Shown: one piece after another, positions 39,426 through 48,235 of the stretch | Layout of the letters: every line of letters starts with the position of its first letter | Position numbering within the stretch: the first letter of the stretch is position 1 | DNA from: DAOTUB01 sp034437455 | Lineage (GTDB): Bacteria > Chloroflexota > Anaerolineae > B4-G1 | NCBI GenBank assembly: GCA_034437455.1 | Contig: DAOTUB010000243.1 | Location: forward strand, 1-48,734 | Direction of reading: 5' to 3' | Length of the DNA: 48,734 bases | The notes under the pieces: model-generated | Told to the model about the DNA's origin: nothing | Databases searched by the model: none | The model's input: only the letters and a program-made list of their open reading frames with translations | Program-made: the position numbers and the translations under genes

Positions 39426-42400
39426 TGGCTTACTTCCACCGCCCAGGCTCCCAATGGCAGGCCCATGATTTGCTCGTCGCGATAGTTGACTAACTGAATC
39501 GCCCCGGCGGGGCATTCTGCCGTGCAGGTGCCGCAGCCCGTACACATCGCCGGGTCGATGTACGCCGCCCCCTGGATCGCGCCCACGCCGACGTCCTCAT
39601 ACCGCACTTTGGGGATGTCGAAAGGACAGGTGCGCACACAGGTGAGACAGCCCACGCATTTCTCCTGGTCCACCACCGAGACGACGCCGCCGATGTATAG
39701 CTGCGGCGTAGCCAGGATCGTGATGGCTCGGCCCGCTGCGGCCTGCGCGTTGGTGATGCACTCTTCGATGAACTTGGGATAGTGGGCCATGCCGCAGATG
39801 AAAATCCCCTCGCGCGCCATGTCCATCGGGCGCATCTTGAGGTGAGCTTCCAGGAAGAACCCCTCGCTGGAGAGCGGCACGTCCAGGATATGGGCCATCT
39901 TTTCCGTCCCCTTCGATGGCTCGATCGGCATACTCAGCGACAATAGATCAGGACGGAGCACGATCTCCTGTTGCAGGGAGGATTCCCAGACGGTGACCTC
40001 CAGTTGGCCCTGGTCATTCACTCGCGCCTGTGGCATGTGCTCCTCGTCGTAACGGACGAAAATGGCCCCGCGCTGCCGAGCCTCGGTGTAGAACTGTTCC
40101 CTGAATCCATAGGTGATAATGTCTTTGTAAAGCACTACCACCTTGCAGTCAGGATTCAGCAGTTTGATGCGGATGGCGTTCTTCATCGTGTTCGTACAAC
40201 AGGTCCGACTGCAATACTCGACCTCGCCGGGCTGTCGCACGCACTGGATGAAGACGACCTCTTTCAGATCGGTTATCCGCTCTGGCCGGTGGGTGATCAT
40301 CTCCTCCAGGTCGAGGGAGGTGACCACGCGCTCGTCCTGGCCGAGCAAAAAGACGTCTCCGCGCCACTCTTGCCCGCCCGTGGCGACGATGGTCACGCCG
40401 TGCTCGACCTCAATCTCACCCTCCGGCGTGCGCACCGTGGAACGGAATGCGCCCAGACTGCCCTCGTGCGCGATCACTTCCGCGTTGGTGAGAAGATCGA
40501 TTCTGCGATGCCCCAGCACCCGGTTGACAGAATCGCGCAGCAGCCGTTGCGGGTTATCTCCTTCGGCTACGTAGTAGATGTGTTGCAGATTGCCCCCTAA
40601 TCCCGGCTCTCGCTCCACCAACGTGACGTCGTATCCGGCGTCGGCGATGCTCAGCGCCGCCGTCATGCCAGAGATGCCGCCGCCGATCACCAACGCCCGC
40701 CGCACAGGCGTGATGGCCTGCTTGCGCACCGGCTCGGCCAACCGCGCCCGCGCTACCGCCAGGCGCACCATCTCTTTCGCCGCGCGAGTCGCCCCCGACG
40801 GGTCGTCTACGTGGGGCCAGGCGCAGTGCTCGCGGATATTTGTCATCTCCAACAGGTAGGGGTTAAGCCCCGTCTCGCGGACAATGTACTGGAACAACGA
40901 CTCGTGAGTGCGGTGGCTACAGGCCGCCACGACCACGCGGTTCAGGTTGCGGTCCTCAATCGCCCACCGAATTCGCTTCTGCCCCTCTTCCAGGCAGGCA
41001 TAGTCCACGGTCTCGACGTGAACCACGTCGGGCAGATCTGTGACGAACTCGGCCACCGCGTCCGTGTCCACCACCGCCGCGATACTCGGATAACAGCGAC
41101 AGATAAAAACGCCAATTTGCGGTTCCTCTATCGCCATGGGACGCTCTGGCGGAAGGGGACCAGATAGGAAGGGGTACGCCCGTCCATAAGCCTTTGCTCC
41201 CAACTGGTCGGATAGCAGCCGCATCACGTCGCCGGCAGCGCCCGCCGCGTCCAGGATCGTCTCTGCGATCTCTTTGGGCGAGGCAAACGTCCCGCAGACA
41301 TAGATACCGGGCCGGCTCGTCTCCAGAGGAGCAAATTTATCCGTGGCGCAAAAGCCGTAGGGATTCAACTCGATCCCCAACAGATCGGCCAGGTCGCGGG
41401 AGCCGCTCGGCGGCAACGCTCCTACCGAGAGCACCACCAGATCGAACCGCTCCTCGGCGACTGTGCCGTTCTCACCCGGAAACCGCAAGATCAGATCGTG
41501 CGTCTCTGGGTCCTCCAGGATCATCGAAATACGGCAGCGCGTGTACTCGACGCCATATTGATGCTGCGCCTGCTCGTAGTAGGCGTTGAACTCCTTGTTA
41601 AAGGCCCGCTCGTCCATCATAAAGATCTCGCAGTGGACGTCTTCGAGCCGCTGCTTGGCGACCATGGCCTCTTTGGTGGCGTACATGCAGCAGATGGAAG
41701 AACAGTAGGGATGCTTCTGGTCGCGCGAACCGACGCACTGAATCCAGGCGATGCGCTGGGGCAGCTTGCCGTCCGAGGGACGGGTCACGATGCCCTCCGT
41801 CGGCCCCGAGCGGCTGGCCAGTCGCTCGTACTGCATCGAGTGGATGACGTTGGGATAGCGACCGTATCCCAGCTCTTCATATTCGGTCGCGTCCGAAAGG
41901 TCGTAGCCCAGCGAGAGGATGATGGCGCTGACGTTCAGCTCGTACTCCTCCTCCTCCTCGTCCAGGTTGATCGCCTCGGTGGGACAGGTCGTCTCGCAGC
42001 GCCGACAGGTCTCGCAGCGCGGGACCTTGTCCACGACGTAGGAATCGGGCAACGCGCGCGGCGCCATCTTGTAGACCGCCTTGCGAACCGCCAATCCCGC
42101 CTCGAAGGGGCTGGGCAGCGAGACCGGGCAGACGCCCGCGCACAGCCCACAGTTGATGCACAGCTCGGCGTCCACGTAGGTGGGGCGGTGCCGCAGCGTC
42201 ACCGTGAAATCTCCAGCGTACCCCGCCACGTTGATCATATCCGTATTGGTGAGGATCTCGATATTGGGATGTCGATTGTGATCAAGAAAAGCCGGTGAGA
42301 TGGCCGGTCGCGTGCAGCCGTACCCGTGATCCGAGGTGCCCCGGCAGAGCACGCAGTCGTGGGTAGGGAACATGTAGCCCAATTGCGCCACCCGTCCGCC

Positions 42401-42532
42401 CAGCCAGGGCATGTTCTCGACCAGGTAGACTTTCAAACCAGCCTCGGCCAGGTCGATCGCTGCGCGCATCCCGCCCACACCGCCACCGACGACCAATACA
42501 GCGCCAACAGGCTCCCGTTTATGAACAGGCAT
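39422..42532 (-). CDS. hdrA: Tandem HdrA-type flavoprotein
   Basis: This 1036-residue protein has two HdrA-like halves without the GltD insert. The first half has FAD motif VVGGGVGG (14-21), FPTHDCVLC, ferredoxin sites CINCGLCAGVCP and CETCRRCETTCP, and CVGSRD..CSSICCMYA. The second (from about 475) has VFICRCYPS, VIGGGISGMTAAL, CSRTCCTNT and two C-terminal clusters, CVGCLTCVRTCP and CTGCGTCTAECP. HdrA is the flavin-bifurcating subunit of Hdr complexes. The ATG follows AAGGAG at a wide spacing of 13 bases. It pairs by position with the MvhD downstream and probably with one of the HdrCB fusions. Confidence 0.92.
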   Translation of the reverse strand: MPVHKREPVGAVLVVGGGVGGMRAAIDLAEAGLKVYLVENMPWLGGRVAQLGYMFPTHDCVLCRGTSDHGYGCTRPAISPAFLDHNRHPNIEILTNTDMINVAGYAGDFTVTLRHRPTYVDAELCINCGLCAGVCPVSLPSPFEAGLAVRKAVYKMAPRALPDSYVVDKVPRCETCRRCETTCPTEAINLDEEEEEYELNVSAIILSLGYDLSDATEYEELGYGRYPNVIHSMQYERLASRSGPTEGIVTRPSDGKLPQRIAWIQCVGSRDQKHPYCSSICCMYATKEAMVAKQRLEDVHCEIFMMDERAFNKEFNAYYEQAQHQYGVEYTRCRISMILEDPETHDLILRFPGENGTVAEERFDLVVLSVGALPPSGSRDLADLLGIELNPYGFCATDKFAPLETSRPGIYVCGTFASPKEIAETILDAAGAAGDVMRLLSDQLGAKAYGRAYPFLSGPLPPERPMAIEEPQIGVFICRCYPSIAAVVDTDAVAEFVTDLPDVVHVETVDYACLEEGQKRIRWAIEDRNLNRVVVAACSHRTHESLFQYIVRETGLNPYLLEMTNIREHCAWPHVDDPSGATRAAKEMVRLAVARARLAEPVRKQAITPVRRALVIGGGISGMTAALSIADAGYDVTLVEREPGLGGNLQHIYYVAEGDNPQRLLRDSVNRVLGHRRIDLLTNAEVIAHEGSLGAFRSTVRTPEGEIEVEHGVTIVATGGQEWRGDVFLLGQDERVVTSLDLEEMITHRPERITDLKEVVFIQCVRQPGEVEYCSRTCCTNTMKNAIRIKLLNPDCKVVVLYKDIITYGFREQFYTEARQRGAIFVRYDEEHMPQARVNDQGQLEVTVWESSLQQEIVLRPDLLSLSMPIEPSKGTEKMAHILDVPLSSEGFFLEAHLKMRPMDMAREGIFICGMAHYPKFIEECITNAQAAAGRAITILATPQLYIGGVVSVVDQEKCVGCLTCVRTCPFDIPKVRYEDVGVGAIQGAAYIDPAMCTGCGTCTAECPAGAIQLVNYRDEQIMGLPLGAWAVEVSQ

Positions 42533-42593
42533 TTAGTGTAAGTTCTCCTTCGTTGAAATTTGTAACGTGTTATGTCTCTACAAATACAGTCAG

Positions 42594-42690
42594 TTCGTCA
42601 CCCTGAGCGGAGCCGAAGGGTATCCAGTTCCGACAGCGTGAGATTTCTCGACTCCACTCCGCTGCGCTCCGTTCCGCTCGAAATGACGAC
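42594..42690. repeat. Dispersed repeat with GTCA/TGAC ends
   Basis: CGTCACCCTGAGCGGAGCCGAAGGG at the left and CTCGAAATGACGAC at the right bound a C/T-rich centre (CGACTCCACTCCGCTGCGCT). The CTGAG..CGAAGGG core also appears inside the element at 44417. It has no ORF. The rest of the 231-base gap shows nothing else. Confidence 0.55.
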
Positions 42691-42763
42691 TGTTCCAAAG
42701 TCTCCTCGTAAGTACTGGAACGAGAATAGCTCACTCTGGAACACAGGTACCGCATATAAGCTT

Positions 42764-43045
42764 TCATACCGACAGTTGGTCGCTTAACCAACTTGCAGGT
42801 GGGGCGCCTGCCCCATCAGCTTGAGCCACATCTCCACAGTTCTCGCAACTTATCCATATACACCAAGTCCCTATACCGTCCGGCTCCACCGAGACTTTCA
42901 GGCGCCCCTGGCAAGTAGGACAGATCAGTAAATAGCCTGGAACCTCTTTATCCACAGCTACAATATTCATAATCTCAGTGAGATGCTGCTCTATTTCACT
43001 GATTTGGAACCTCCAAAAACTTGACCTCTCCCTCTCATTGGTCAT
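42764..43045 (-). CDS. Small zinc-ribbon-like protein of unknown function
   Basis: This 93-residue protein has two Cys pairs, ICPTCQG and SCENCGD, about 25 residues apart, which could bind Zn in a ribbon. The first 35 residues are helical and polar. The ATG overlaps the stop of the upstream gene by four bases (ATGA), a strong sign that both are real and translated together. I do not recognise the family. Confidence 0.65.
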   Translation of the reverse strand: MTNERERSSFWRFQISEIEQHLTEIMNIVAVDKEVPGYLLICPTCQGRLKVSVEPDGIGTWCIWISCENCGDVAQADGAGAPPASWLSDQLSV

Positions 43046-43461
43046 CCAGCGACACTTGCATCAACAAATCTCGGGCCTTCCTCTAGGGAAACAATGATGA
43101 CGTGCCCCCAGAATAGATCGCCATCGTCGTAACATAGCTCGGCGCTGTGATCCGGGTAGGTCGTCAATGACTCCAGAGCGATTCTTTCGGCGAACTCGGA
43201 TTCAGTGATGTCCTCGCCCTCGTTCCACGAATCATCACAGACTCTCAACAGTTTCTCGGCAGCGAATCTCCTGGCCTGCTCGCCCGTTTCCGCAATGGTC
43301 TGGAGGAATCCTTTTGTGAAATGAATCAGATCGTCAAGATCCTCGCACCCGTCAAGCGACAACGAGACGTTGAGCTTCTTTGCTCCAGGTAACTCAACCT
43401 CACCCGAATACCAGTTCAGGTACTCTTCGTACTTTAGCTTTTCGAGAAGGTCGTCGCTCAC
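43042..43461 (-). CDS. DUF2262-like protein of unknown function
   Basis: This 139-residue acidic protein has a folded look: a strand region (VSLSLDGCED), a helix (ARRFAAEKLLRVCDDSWNE), and a C-terminal part ending LFWGHVIIVSLEEGPRFVDASVAG. The C-terminal pattern recalls DUF2262 proteins. No enzyme motif was seen. It is coupled to the zinc-ribbon-like gene downstream; both may belong to an immunity or accessory pair, but nothing shows that directly. Confidence 0.65.
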   Translation of the reverse strand: MSDDLLEKLKYEEYLNWYSGEVELPGAKKLNVSLSLDGCEDLDDLIHFTKGFLQTIAETGEQARRFAAEKLLRVCDDSWNEGEDITESEFAERIALESLTTYPDHSAELCYDDGDLFWGHVIIVSLEEGPRFVDASVAG

Positions 43462-43495
43462 CGTTTTCTTCAGCGGCTACTTTTTCTCGATGACA

Positions 43496-44386
43496 TCAGG
43501 CCTTCGCGGGCGTTCCGATTCCCAACAGATCGGCGATGCTGGCCTGGGGATCGATCACCGGCTCGATCAGCGGCGTCGCGCACGTCATAACCGTCGTGAC
43601 GCCCGGCCCGTGCCCGGCGAGCAAGCAGTTGCTATGAACCACCGTACCGATGGTAATGGCGCCCTTCCGATAGGCCCTTCCATACCGGTTGTCGTGATCC
43701 ATCAAGGCGACGAAATCCCCAAATCGAATCTGGTCGAGCTTGTATTCCTTCACGGTTTCGGGATCGCTGGTCATGATGTCGTAATCGCCCTTGGCGACGT
43801 GAGCCGCTCCGACACCCGACCCCATGCAGGCCGCCGGCACGACAGTGGTCACGGGAACCCGGAGCTTTCCTCCCTCCAACTCGACGATCTTTATCTTGGC
43901 GAGCAACGCCGGATCGAGATTGAAGAGCGCGATATCGGCATAATCAAGCAACTTCAAGCCCTGGCCTTTGGCGCGAATCATGATCTTGTCGTCGTAGGTC
44001 ATCTTTTCCTTCACCTCGCGGGAAAAGTCTACGATGACGTGCTCCGACCCGCCGTGGTGGCCCAGGACGTAGCCAACCGCCCCTTCGGCCTCTCCCGAGA
44101 TGAGTTTGGCCTCGTTGCCCGCGCACGAAAAGATCTGAAGCCCGATATTCGGATGTTCGAAGGGCTTTTTTGTGTCCATGATGCAACTCACGCCCGGCTC
44201 GACGTGATCCCCAGCCCAACCAAAGGCAGGATCGCCCGCCTGGATGTTCACCGTGATACCGCCGATCCCCGGAAGTATGAAGGGATCTCCATGTTGATCC
44301 ACTCTCCAGGCACCCTTCGTCTTTGGGGGACCGGCCTGGCATTGTATCAAAAACTCGACGATGGTTTTCTCATTGGTCTTGAGCAT
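43496..44386 (-). CDS. DUF4438-family protein
   Basis: This 296-residue protein matches DUF4438, a family known mainly from anaerobes and thermophiles such as Thermotoga. Distinct segments are GGITVNIQAGD, HVEPGVSCI, GHHGGSEHVIVDF, VVPAACMGSGVG and GHGPGVTTVMTC. The His-rich GHHGGSEH and conserved Asp/Glu suggest a metal or ligand site. The reaction is not known. AAGGAG lies six bases before the ATG. It is followed by the DUF2262-like pair and preceded by a repeat element. Confidence 0.8.
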   Translation of the reverse strand: MLKTNEKTIVEFLIQCQAGPPKTKGAWRVDQHGDPFILPGIGGITVNIQAGDPAFGWAGDHVEPGVSCIMDTKKPFEHPNIGLQIFSCAGNEAKLISGEAEGAVGYVLGHHGGSEHVIVDFSREVKEKMTYDDKIMIRAKGQGLKLLDYADIALFNLDPALLAKIKIVELEGGKLRVPVTTVVPAACMGSGVGAAHVAKGDYDIMTSDPETVKEYKLDQIRFGDFVALMDHDNRYGRAYRKGAITIGTVVHSNCLLAGHGPGVTTVMTCATPLIEPVIDPQASIADLLGIGTPAKA

Positions 44387-44416
44387 CTTTTTCTCCTTGA
44401 TGCGAAATAAATAGGT

Positions 44417-44619
44417 CAGCGTTCAGCCATATGACCAAACGCCAGAGCGAGCGCTGGTTGAGTAGCGGAGGCACACGCTTCTTGTGCCGGAGCGTATCGA
44501 AACCAAGTGAGCGGGGCCGTATGCATAACCCGCTCGGTCTCGATACGTCGCGGAGTTTACCCTGAGCCTGTCGAAGGGTTCCTACTCGACCGGCGCTAGA
44601 ATCACCCTCTGAACGCTTG
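44417..44619. repeat. MITE-like element of the GGTTGAGTAG family, full copy
   Basis: AGCGTTCAG (44418-44426) and CTGAACGCT (44609-44617) are terminal inverted repeats. Nested are GGTTGAGTAG versus CTACTCGACC and CGTATCGAAACC versus CTCGATACG. The core matches 6890-7046, but the outer ends differ, so the core may move separately or the ends may have been replaced. No ORF lies within it. Confidence 0.75.
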
Positions 44620-44644
44620 CATAAATAGTTGGGGACAGCAGACG

Positions 44645-46306
44645 TCACGCTCCGACCACCCCTTCGTGCCGCGTGTAATCTGGCAGCAGGATGGGCGAGA
44701 TCACGCCTGTATCCACCTGGGCTTCCGCCAATTCCTGGTTCCAGGTCTCCAGGTGGGCCAGGTTGGGCTTGCCCAATTGCACCTGCTGCGCATAAGCCGC
44801 CGCCGAGCGTCCCGCCCGCCGCCCAAAGACGGTGATCTCCAGCAAACTGTTGCCCATCAGCCGGTTGTGGCCGTGCACGCCGCCGCTCACCTCCCCGGCG
44901 ATGAACAGGCCAGGAATATCGGTGGAGGTGTCGGCCCGCAACCGCACGCCGCCGTTCTGGTAGTGGAGCGTGGGATAGACGAGCATCGGTTCCTTCGTGA
45001 TGTCAATATCAAAGCGCGCAAACTGGCGCACCATCGCGGGCAACGCCTCCTGAACCGTGCCGGGGCCGTGGATTTTCTCGATCATCGGCGAGTCCAGCCA
45101 GACGCCCGGCTGCCCGGTGGGGGTGACGACACCGTTGCCGCGCCCCCCCCTCCCCTCCCCCCCAATGGGGGGGACAAGAGGGGGGGCGCACTCCCGGATG
45201 AGCGCCGCCGCCTCCACGTCGCGCGGCTCTAGCGGGTAGACGAACTGCTCGCCCTCCTTGTTGACCGGCTGAGCGCCCAGCCCGCGCACCTTCTCTGTGA
45301 CCAACAGGCCCACGATCTGCTCCGGGAACGCCGCGCCGGTGGGGTGATATTGCATGGATTCCAGATAACCCAATGGCGCGCCAGCCCGGTAGGCCAGCAC
45401 AACTCCGTCCGCCGTCGCGCCGTGGTGGTTCGTCGTCGGAAAGCCCTGGTAATGCAACCTCCCCCCTCCGCCGGTGGCCATCACCACCGCTTTGGCCTTG
45501 ATGAAATGGAAGGCCTTAGTCTCCAGGTTCATCGTCACAGCCCCGGCGACCCGCCCGTCGTCATCGAGCACCAACTCGACGGCGGGGGCGAACTCGATCA
45601 CGGTGATGCCATCCTCCCGGTTGCGCACCTCGTCCCGCAGCGTGCGCATGATCTCCGCGCCGCTATAGTCCCGCGCCGAGTGCATGCGCTTGCGGCTGGT
45701 ACCGCCGCCGTGCGCCTCTACCATCGTGCCGTCCGGCTCCTTGTCGAACATCATCCCCAGGTTCTCGAGCCACTCGATGACGCCGGGCGCGTCCATCACC
45801 AGCGCCTCGACCAGGTCGGGGACGTTCGTAAAGTGGCCGCCGCCGATGACGTCCAGGTAGTGAATCGCCGGGTTGTCCTCCGAGCGGTCGGCGGCCTGAA
45901 TGCCGCCCTGCGCCATCATCGTGTTGGCGTCGCCGAAACGCAGCTTGGTCACCAGCGTCACCTTGGCTCCGCTCTCCTGCGCCAGGAGCGCCGCCGAGGC
46001 CCCCGCTCCGCCGCCGCCGATGACGAGCACGTCGGTCTCGATCGTCGGATCGCTCAGATCAAAGTCAGGCCCAATGTGAGGCCGTCCCTCGATGATTTCG
46101 GCCAATTCGATGGGCATGCGCTGCCCTTTGCTCACCCCCACCCGGATGGCGTGGAAGGTCTCGCCCTTATAGTCCGGATGGAAAGCCTCCAGGATCGCCT
46201 CCCGCTCCTCCATGCTCATCGCCGGAAACGTTTCCCCGATGCGCCGAGCGCGCAAGGCCTCGACCTTGCGAATAGATTCTTGCATCTCAAGCGGATAACC
46301 GCTCAT
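44645..46306 (-). CDS. Fumarate reductase/succinate dehydrogenase-like flavoprotein (TfrA-like)
   Basis: This 553-residue flavoprotein has the FAD motif VLVIGGGGAGASAALLAQ (about 93-110), QGG (TMMAQGGIQ), the active-site HPTG, TE-x-VRG and HYQNGGVR, and the C-terminal GHNRLMGNSLLE. The His that binds FAD covalently in SdhA (SHT) is Asn here (ANT), so FAD is probably noncovalent. It lies upstream of no membrane anchor gene, and the next gene is an iron-sulfur subunit, so the pair is soluble, like thiol:fumarate reductase. About 17 residues near 373-389 are encoded by an in-frame C-rich palindrome. Confidence 0.88.
   Translation of the reverse strand: MSGYPLEMQESIRKVEALRARRIGETFPAMSMEEREAILEAFHPDYKGETFHAIRVGVSKGQRMPIELAEIIEGRPHIGPDFDLSDPTIETDVLVIGGGGAGASAALLAQESGAKVTLVTKLRFGDANTMMAQGGIQAADRSEDNPAIHYLDVIGGGHFTNVPDLVEALVMDAPGVIEWLENLGMMFDKEPDGTMVEAHGGGTSRKRMHSARDYSGAEIMRTLRDEVRNREDGITVIEFAPAVELVLDDDGRVAGAVTMNLETKAFHFIKAKAVVMATGGGGRLHYQGFPTTNHHGATADGVVLAYRAGAPLGYLESMQYHPTGAAFPEQIVGLLVTEKVRGLGAQPVNKEGEQFVYPLEPRDVEAAALIRECAPPLVPPIGGEGRGGRGNGVVTPTGQPGVWLDSPMIEKIHGPGTVQEALPAMVRQFARFDIDITKEPMLVYPTLHYQNGGVRLRADTSTDIPGLFIAGEVSGGVHGHNRLMGNSLLEITVFGRRAGRSAAAYAQQVQLGKPNLAHLETWNQELAEAQVDTGVISPILLPDYTRHEGVVGA
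45143..45188. repeat. In-frame C7-AAT-G7 palindrome in the flavoprotein gene
   Basis: CCCCCCC (45157-45163) and GGGGGGG (45167-45173) form the core; an outer CCCCCCCTC/GAGGGGGGG pairing frames it. On the minus strand it encodes PPLVPPIGGEGRGG. The FdhB-like gene carries the same element in the same frame at 47571-47612. Confidence 0.85.
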
Positions 46307-46322
46307 CCCGTTTCCTCCTCAC

Positions 46323-47030
46323 TCACTTTGGTTCAATGTCCCGCGCTTTGTAACGCGCTGTCAGTTCGTCTTCGTCGAGAGCCTTCAACGCCTCCAGTTC
46401 GGCGTCGAAGGCACCGGCCTCGATCTCCTCCAGCCGCTCCCGAAGGTGTTCAGACCGGGGGGCCAGATACCGGCCGTAGAGACGGCGGGCCAGGATGGCG
46501 ATGTTGTACTGAGCCTCCTCCGCCGGGCAACGGGCGGCGCACAGCCCGCACATGATGCAGTCGAACGAAATATCGGCCATTGCGGCGATGTCGCCCCGCA
46601 TCCCGGCTGCCATATAGTTCCGCACATCAATGTCCTGGGGGCAGGCCTTGGTACAGGCCCCGCAGCCCAGACAGCGCAATACCTCCGGGTAGATAGTGAA
46701 CAGGGTAGCCGCCGTCGGCTCCAGTTGGGTGATGTCGTAGGCGACCCGTTGAGCCGGAAAAAAGGGAATCTGGGCCAGGTACATGTCCGGCTGCACCACC
46801 GTCTGGCAGGCCAGGTCAAAGTAAAGCTTTGGATCGCCTTTGATGCGGTAGGCTGTAGCACACGCCCCGCAGAAACCGCCCCGGCAACCCACGCCCCGGA
46901 TCAGTGTGTACCCCGCGTACTCCATCGCTTTCATAATCGTCAGTGCAGACGGCACCATGTACCGCTTCCCCATGATATAAATGGGAACTAGATCCACATC
47001 ATTCGCTTCAGGTTGCTTCTCAATATCCAT
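46323..47030 (-). CDS. 2Fe-2S/4Fe-4S electron-transfer subunit (TfrB/SdhB-like)
   Basis: This 235-residue protein has a plant-type [2Fe-2S] site (Cys 49, 54, 57 and 75 in GCRGGFCGAC and ACQ) and two [4Fe-4S] sites (Cys 120, 123, 126, 130 and 158, 161, 164, 168). Thiol:fumarate reductase TfrB carries an additional HdrB-like CCG domain at its C-terminus; here the chain ends in an acidic helix instead. A separate HdrB protein may therefore take that role, such as one of the two HdrCB fusions. The stop is 17 bases before the flavoprotein ATG. Confidence 0.88.
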   Translation of the reverse strand: MDIEKQPEANDVDLVPIYIMGKRYMVPSALTIMKAMEYAGYTLIRGVGCRGGFCGACATAYRIKGDPKLYFDLACQTVVQPDMYLAQIPFFPAQRVAYDITQLEPTAATLFTIYPEVLRCLGCGACTKACPQDIDVRNYMAAGMRGDIAAMADISFDCIMCGLCAARCPAEEAQYNIAILARRLYGRYLAPRSEHLRERLEEIEAGAFDAELEALKALDEDELTARYKARDIEPK

Positions 47031-47077
47031 AATTCCCCCTATTGCCAGGACCTGGGGACAAGGAGACTTTCACCTTG

Positions 47078-48211
47078 TCACTCTTCCCCGACCTCCATCC
47101 ACTCATCCTCGCGGAAAGTGACCAGGGGCAGAGGCTCCTCGACGTCGCTGCCAGGCGTGTAGTCGAACACCGCTTGCGTCTCTTGCCCGATGGCGCGAAA
47201 GACCAGGCCCACCGGCAACTCGGCCGGGCAACAACTGGTGCACATCCCACACCCGATGCAGGAGAGCACCATGTGGTTGAGCCGGGTCAGGTGGAACATC
47301 ATCGTGTCGGCCGGCAACCGGTAGGCCCCCTTGCGCTGCGCCCAGTTCATATACTGGATCGGCTCGTGGTCAAAGACCGGGCTTTTGAAGAGACAGGTCT
47401 TGCAATAACAGATCGGGCAGACGGTCATGCAGTTGTGGCAGCGCACGCAGGCCGCAAAGACGCCTTCGATGCCCTCCTGCTCCAGCCGCTGGCGTATCTC
47501 GGCAAAGCGGGCGTCGCGCACCTCGGTGCGGGCCGCGACCACCTTCTCCACCACACCGGCGCGCCGCCCATCCCCCCCTTCCGTCCCCCCCATTGGGGGG
47601 GAAAGAGAGGGGGACAGCTTTTCGCCCATCTCGTCGGGCAGGACGACGGGGATGCCGGCGGTCACATCGGCGCCGAACAACTCCAGCGTGATGTCGGCTC
47701 CCTCGATGTGAGGCTTTTCGCACATCTCACAAGCGTCGCGGAAGGTATATCCCTCTCGCGGAACCAGGTCGCCGGTCTGCGCCTGGGCCAGCATCGCTTC
47801 CAAATCCACTTTGCCGTCGCTCTGCATCGCGGTGTAAATCGGCACGTCGTAGGTGCCCAGGCAATCCACGCCGATGGTCACCATGTCGTCCAGATTGGCC
47901 TGCTGGAGTTTGACCAACTCCACCAGCGCCCGCAGCTCGCACGGGCGCAGCACCACGCCGATCTTGCCGCGCGGCTCGCGGATGGAGACGTGGCCCGCCA
48001 CCCGCGCCGCGTTCAGCCCCATCACTGGGGCCAGCGGGTTGGCCGCGTCCAGCAGGGCAGGATCGGACACCAGCGCGGGCGTGATCGTCCCGGCGGGCGT
48101 CTCCATCGGTACCAAAAGCGCGTCCACAACTTGCTCCTCCAGCAACTGCCTGAGGAATCCACGCACGGCTGCCAACGTATCATTGTTTTCGACCGGAATC
48201 ACAGTTCTCAT
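47078..48211 (-). CDS. FdhB/FrhB-family flavin-iron-sulfur oxidoreductase subunit
   Basis: This 377-residue protein belongs to the formate dehydrogenase beta/F420-hydrogenase beta (FrhB/FdhB) group. Key parts are GVVLRPCELRALVEL, a Cys-rich centre CVRCHNCMTVCPICYCKTC and a C-terminal [4Fe-4S] site CIGCGMCTSCCP. Such subunits bring electrons from formate, F420H2 or a related donor to HdrA through MvhD. The catalytic FdhA is not in the window. The ATG at 48211 has GGGGAG upstream. About 15 residues near 200-216 are encoded by a palindromic repeat. Confidence 0.85.
   Translation of the reverse strand: MRTVIPVENNDTLAAVRGFLRQLLEEQVVDALLVPMETPAGTITPALVSDPALLDAANPLAPVMGLNAARVAGHVSIREPRGKIGVVLRPCELRALVELVKLQQANLDDMVTIGVDCLGTYDVPIYTAMQSDGKVDLEAMLAQAQTGDLVPREGYTFRDACEMCEKPHIEGADITLELFGADVTAGIPVVLPDEMGEKLSPSLSPPMGGTEGGDGRRAGVVEKVVAARTEVRDARFAEIRQRLEQEGIEGVFAACVRCHNCMTVCPICYCKTCLFKSPVFDHEPIQYMNWAQRKGAYRLPADTMMFHLTRLNHMVLSCIGCGMCTSCCPAELPVGLVFRAIGQETQAVFDYTPGSDVEEPLPLVTFREDEWMEVGEE
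47571..47612. repeat. In-frame C7-ATT-G7 palindrome in the FdhB-like gene
   Basis: CCCCCCC (47585-47591) and GGGGGGG (47595-47601) with loop ATT; outer TCCCCCCCTT pairs loosely with AAAGAGAGGGGGA. It encodes LSPSLSPPMGGTEGG on the minus strand, clearly related to PPLVPPIGGEGRGG in the flavoprotein and in the same reading frame. Confidence 0.85.
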
Positions 48212-48235
48212 TCCATCTCCCCTATTACATTGGTC

